Shown here: positions 7,803 through 10,807 of the stretch, in pieces
Layout of the letters: the number at the start of each line of letters is the position of its first letter
Position numbering within the stretch: position 1 is the first letter of the stretch
Source: Candidatus Symbiothrix sp.
Lineage (GTDB): Bacteria; Bacteroidota; Bacteroidia; Bacteroidales; Azobacteroidaceae
Length of the DNA: 10,807 bases
Direction of reading: 5' to 3'
Assembly: GCA_031270925.1 (NCBI GenBank)
Contig: JAISWY010000410.1
Coordinates: 1 to 10,807, forward strand
Translations under genes and position numbers: made by a program
Notes under the pieces: generated by a model
Seen by the model: the letters and a program-made list of their open reading frames with translations, nothing else
The model's database searches: none
Told to the model about the DNA's origin: nothing

Positions 7803-10800
7803 TTAAAATGTTACATTTAATCCGAACAGTATAGTGCGCGGTGCAGGAGGCGTACCGAAGTCAAGACCTTGCACAAGTCCGTAAGTTGCTGCCGCATCTC
7901 CGATATTGGCGTCGGGGTCAGGCCCTGTGTATTTAGTCCACAAATAGAGATTGTTGGCAGTTACATACACACTTGCCTTTTGAATTTTGAGGTTGGAAAT
8001 CCACCGTTTCGGAAGATGGTAGGCCAAGGTAATGTTTTGGAAACGGATATAAGAACCGTCTTCCACGTTGCGCGTGCTTTTTTGTTCGTAGTTAGAACTT
8101 CCGTCGGCATTAGAACTGTTGGCTTTCGGGCGGGGCAAAACATCCGTAATGTAGCCCTTGTCGTTTAGCTTGTATGTGCCTTTGTTTTCTTCTTTCCAAT
8201 AATTGGTGTTGCTCGATTGGATGGAGCGCGTGTCGGTGCGCGTACCTCCCGATTCGAGGAACGAGCGCGTGTAGTTGAACACGCTGTTGCCGTATTTATA
8301 ATAGAAACTGAAATCAAGCGTCCAATTTTTATAGGTCAAAGAGTTTTTGAAAGAACCTTCAAATTCAGGCCACGCATCGGCTACAATTTTCTTGTCGTCG
8401 GCCGTAATTTTACCATCTTTCTTTACATCTTCATAAACGGCGTCGCCTGTTTCGGGATCCACGCCAAGGTAATTATACACCCATATCGAATAGATGGGAT
8501 AACCTTCCTGCAAGTGGAGGAACATATCGTAGTTGCCGGGTACCTGTACTTCTGCACTCGGCAGTTTTTCCACCACGTTTTTGTTGTGCGAAACGGCAAA
8601 AGAAGTTTTCCAACTGAAATCTCTTTTCTTAATATTGGTAGAAGTCAGTTGCAGTTCAATCCCTTTGTTGCTTACTTCGCCGATGTTTTTGGTAACGGAC
8701 GAGAAGCCTGTTTTGTCGCGTACAGCTTCCGCCAAGAGTAAATCGGTAGTATATTTGTTGTAATAATCGAACTCGATATCCAAGCGTTGTTTGAATAAAG
8801 AGGCGAAAAATCCCACGTTCCATTGGCGGGTAGTTTCCCATTTCAAATCGGGATTCGGCAACTGCGAAGGAGCCACGCCCGACTCGCCGCCATAGTTAGC
8901 GCCGCCTTGCCACAAACCGAGCGAAGCGAAATCATCAACTTGATCATTACCCGTTAAACCGAAACTTCCTTTGATGCGAAAATCGTTGATATATTTTGTT
9001 TGCGGAAAGAACTTTTCGTTAATCGGGTTCCATGAAGCGCCTACCGATGGGAAATAAGCCCAGCGATTGTTTTTACCCACGCGAGAAGAACCGTCGGCAC
9101 GAAGGGTCAAGTCCAAACTGTAACGGTTGTCATACGAATAATTAGCGCCGCCGAAGTAGGAAAGCAATGCCGATTCGGTGCCTGCTCCTGTTGCCGAAGT
9201 AACGGAAGCGGAACTGATGGCGCGAAAGTCGTCGCTTGGGAAGCCCGATGCGCTGATGTTCGTCCATTGGTTGTTTCTCTTTTGGAAAGCATGACCAAGG
9301 TATGCCGATAAGAAATGCTTGTCATCAAAGTTTTTCAAGTAGTTGAGCAACTGTTCTTCGGTAAAAATATTGGTGGTATAAAGTGCGTTTCGAGCTGTTC
9401 CATTGGGCTGGCCATCTTTTAAATAGGTATCGTAATAGAACTCTTCGCGGTAAGTATTGTGATCGATGCTATAAGTTGATTTGAAAGTGAGGTCTTCTAT
9501 AATCGACCATTTGGCATAAATATTATTCAAATTACGCAAACCTGTGGAATGTCCGTCGTAGTGGTCAATTTGAGCGGCAGGACTGTCGAAAGCCACTTTG
9601 GGCGGTTTGTAATAGGTTTTGTCTTCGTTGTAAATGGGATAAAAAGTAGGCGTATGCAAAGCAGCCTGAAAAAATCCCGAAGGACCGTCGCCCACGCGCA
9701 CCAAAGTGCGGTTGGTGTTGCTGATGAGGTTGCTGGTACCGATTTTGAAGTTGCTCAAAATGTTATGATCTAAATTAAAACGGAAACCGTAACGTTCAAA
9801 ATCCTGCAATTTCAGGGTTGCTTCCTGCTTGGTGTATTCGCCGCCCAAAAAGAAATTGGTTTTAGCGTCGCCACCGCTTATTGAGAGATTGTATTTTTGC
9901 GAAAACGCTGTGCGGAACGAAGGCGCAATGCGGTCGTAAGTCGGCTGGTCTTCGGGCTTGCCGTAAAACCCGCTACCGTCTTGGAACAGGCGTTTATCCC
10001 ATTGATCGTTATTTTTGTAATATTCGTTTACAATTTCGGCGTGTTCGGGTCCGGACACCAGATCCCACAGTTTTTGCGAATTAGACCAGCCCCATTCCGA
10101 GTTGAAATTGACATTGGTTTTTTGATTGCGGGCGCCGCGTTTGGTGGTAATCAAAATTACGCCATTAGCGCCGCGTGCGCCGTAAGCCGCCGTTGCGCCT
10201 GCATCTTTAAGCACCGTAACCGATTCAATATCATTGGGATTAATGCTTGCCAAGGGGTCGATGTACTGACCGCCCAAGTCAACTTGCTGCACATTGTCGG
10301 TACTCACTACTACGTCGTCGATAATGTAAATCGGGTTATTTTTGGCCGTAATGGACGTTGCCCCACGCAGGCGAACCAACTGCGAAGTACCCGGCACACC
10401 GGAGTTTTGCGAAATAAACAAACCCGGCACTTCTCCTTGTAGTTTTGCCGTCAGGGAAGGAACTAGCGTATTGGACAAATCGTCGAACTTGATGTTGCTG
10501 ACGGCGCTTGTTACCGCTCCTTTTTTCGTTTGTTGATAGCCCACAACGATTACTGTGTTCAACAAATTCCGGTCTTCGGTCAATTCAAGCGTTAAAGATT
10601 CCGATTGTTCATACACGTCGATTTCTTCCGTTTTGTAACCGATAAAATAGACAATAAGCGTCGCAGGAAGAGATTTCGCTTGTACTTGGAATTTACCGTC
10701 GAAGTCGGTTACCGAACCTGCATTGTCGTTTTTGTTAGATACCGTGGCTCCGATAACCGGATCGCCTGTTTTCTTGTCAATCACTTTACCCTGTATCACA

Positions 10801-10807
10801 ACATTTT
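7803..10807 (-). CDS. SusC/RagA-family TonB-dependent outer-membrane transporter (5'-truncated by window edge)
   Basis: About 1000 residues are visible, ending with TAA at 7803. The reading frame stays open through base 10807, so the signal peptide and true start are outside. A GTG codon at 10799 is in frame but falls inside the first strand of the N-terminal domain and is not a credible start. Counting from that codon, the carboxypeptidase-regulatory-like domain occupies about 1-75 (GKVIDKKTGDPVIGATV), a TonB-box-like NTVIVVGY lies at 81-88, and the plug spans about 95-220, with LRGATSITAKNNPIYIIDD (144-162) and SINPNDIESVTVLKDAGATA (185-204) as the family signatures. The remainder is the beta-barrel, closing with the C-terminal strand TILFGLNVTF and its terminal phenylalanine. 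It would import oligomers using TonB-ExbBD energy together with the SusD-like lid 33 bases downstream. No frameshift or internal stop is seen. Confidence 0.96.
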   Translation of the reverse strand, partial: NVVIQGKVIDKKTGDPVIGATVSNKNDNAGSVTDFDGKFQVQAKSLPATLIVYFIGYKTEEIDVYEQSESLTLELTEDRNLLNTVIVVGYQQTKKGAVTSAVSNIKFDDLSNTLVPSLTAKLQGEVPGLFISQNSGVPGTSQLVRLRGATSITAKNNPIYIIDDVVVSTDNVQQVDLGGQYIDPLASINPNDIESVTVLKDAGATAAYGARGANGVILITTKRGARNQKTNVNFNSEWGWSNSQKLWDLVSGPEHAEIVNEYYKNNDQWDKRLFQDGSGFYGKPEDQPTYDRIAPSFRTAFSQKYNLSISGGDAKTNFFLGGEYTKQEATLKLQDFERYGFRFNLDHNILSNFKIGTSNLISNTNRTLVRVGDGPSGFFQAALHTPTFYPIYNEDKTYYKPPKVAFDSPAAQIDHYDGHSTGLRNLNNIYAKWSIIEDLTFKSTYSIDHNTYREEFYYDTYLKDGQPNGTARNALYTTNIFTEEQLLNYLKNFDDKHFLSAYLGHAFQKRNNQWTNISASGFPSDDFRAISSASVTSATGAGTESALLSYFGGANYSYDNRYSLDLTLRADGSSRVGKNNRWAYFPSVGASWNPINEKFFPQTKYINDFRIKGSFGLTGNDQVDDFASLGLWQGGANYGGESGVAPSQLPNPDLKWETTRQWNVGFFASLFKQRLDIEFDYYNKYTTDLLLAEAVRDKTGFSSVTKNIGEVSNKGIELQLTSTNIKKRDFSWKTSFAVSHNKNVVEKLPSAEVQVPGNYDMFLHLQEGYPIYSIWVYNYLGVDPETGDAVYEDVKKDGKITADDKKIVADAWPEFEGSFKNSLTYKNWTLDFSFYYKYGNSVFNYTRSFLESGGTRTDTRSIQSSNTNYWKEENKGTYKLNDKGYITDVLPRPKANSSNADGSSNYEQKSTRNVEDGSYIRFQNITLAYHLPKRWISNLKIQKASVYVTANNLYLWTKYTGPDPDANIGDAAATYGLVQGLDFGTPPAPRTILFGLNVTF

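Larger units (their letters stand above)
1..10807 (-). other. Putative seven-gene polycistronic operon
   Basis: All seven genes lie on the minus strand with gaps of 33, 18, 16, 7, 1 and 29 bases in transcription order. None of the gaps is long enough to hold a convincing promoter plus leader, and none contains a stem-loop followed by a T run. Co-transcription from a promoter upstream of the transporter gene, beyond base 10807, is the simplest interpretation. The downstream end is also outside the window, since the PLP-enzyme gene is cut at base 1. The link of that last gene is weakest, because it could also be served by a promoter inside the nitroreductase gene. Confidence 0.7.

Noticed and set aside
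9897..10442. Plus-strand open frame of 181 codons, and a similar 174-codon frame at 8217-8741
   Set aside because: Both are antisense to the SusC-like gene, start without any leader, and show no domain, while the minus strand encodes conserved plug and barrel segments.

Overview
The window is a single, densely packed, minus-strand gene cluster from a member of the Bacteroidota. The main evidence is a SusC/RagA-type TonB-dependent transporter followed by a SusD/RagB lipoprotein, an outer-membrane nutrient-uptake pair characteristic of this phylum. The A/T-rich spacers without clear Shine-Dalgarno sequences fit as well. The genus or order cannot be fixed from the sequence alone.

In transcription order (right to left) the layout is: SusC-like transporter, 5'-truncated by the window edge (7803-10807); SusD-like lipoprotein (6384-7769); secreted cyanophycinase-like serine peptidase, family S51 (5520-6365); secreted M14 zinc carboxypeptidase with a C-terminal glutamine-amidotransferase-like domain (2702-5503); secreted M20 amidohydrolase of the AbgB type (1225-2694); nitroreductase-fold protein with a lipoprotein signal (633-1223); and a threonine synthase-like PLP enzyme, 3'-truncated by the window edge (1-603). 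Gaps between genes are 33, 18, 16, 7, 1 and 29 bases, so one polycistronic unit is the simplest reading. Its promoter and any dedicated regulator would lie beyond base 10807. No stretch over 300 bases lacks a gene. I see no RNA gene, mobile element, CRISPR array or convincing terminator.

Working model (inference): this is a nutrient-acquisition locus aimed at peptides or amide-linked compounds rather than glycans. SusCD would bind and import an oligomeric substrate. Three exported hydrolases (S51, M14, M20) would trim it in the periplasm or at the surface, and the small products would enter the cytoplasm, where the PLP enzyme could act on an amino acid. No glycoside hydrolase, polysaccharide lyase or sulfatase is visible. 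The S51 enzyme suggests a beta-aspartyl or cyanophycin-like isopeptide as one candidate substrate, but this is untested. The membrane-anchored nitroreductase is the hardest member to place in this scheme.
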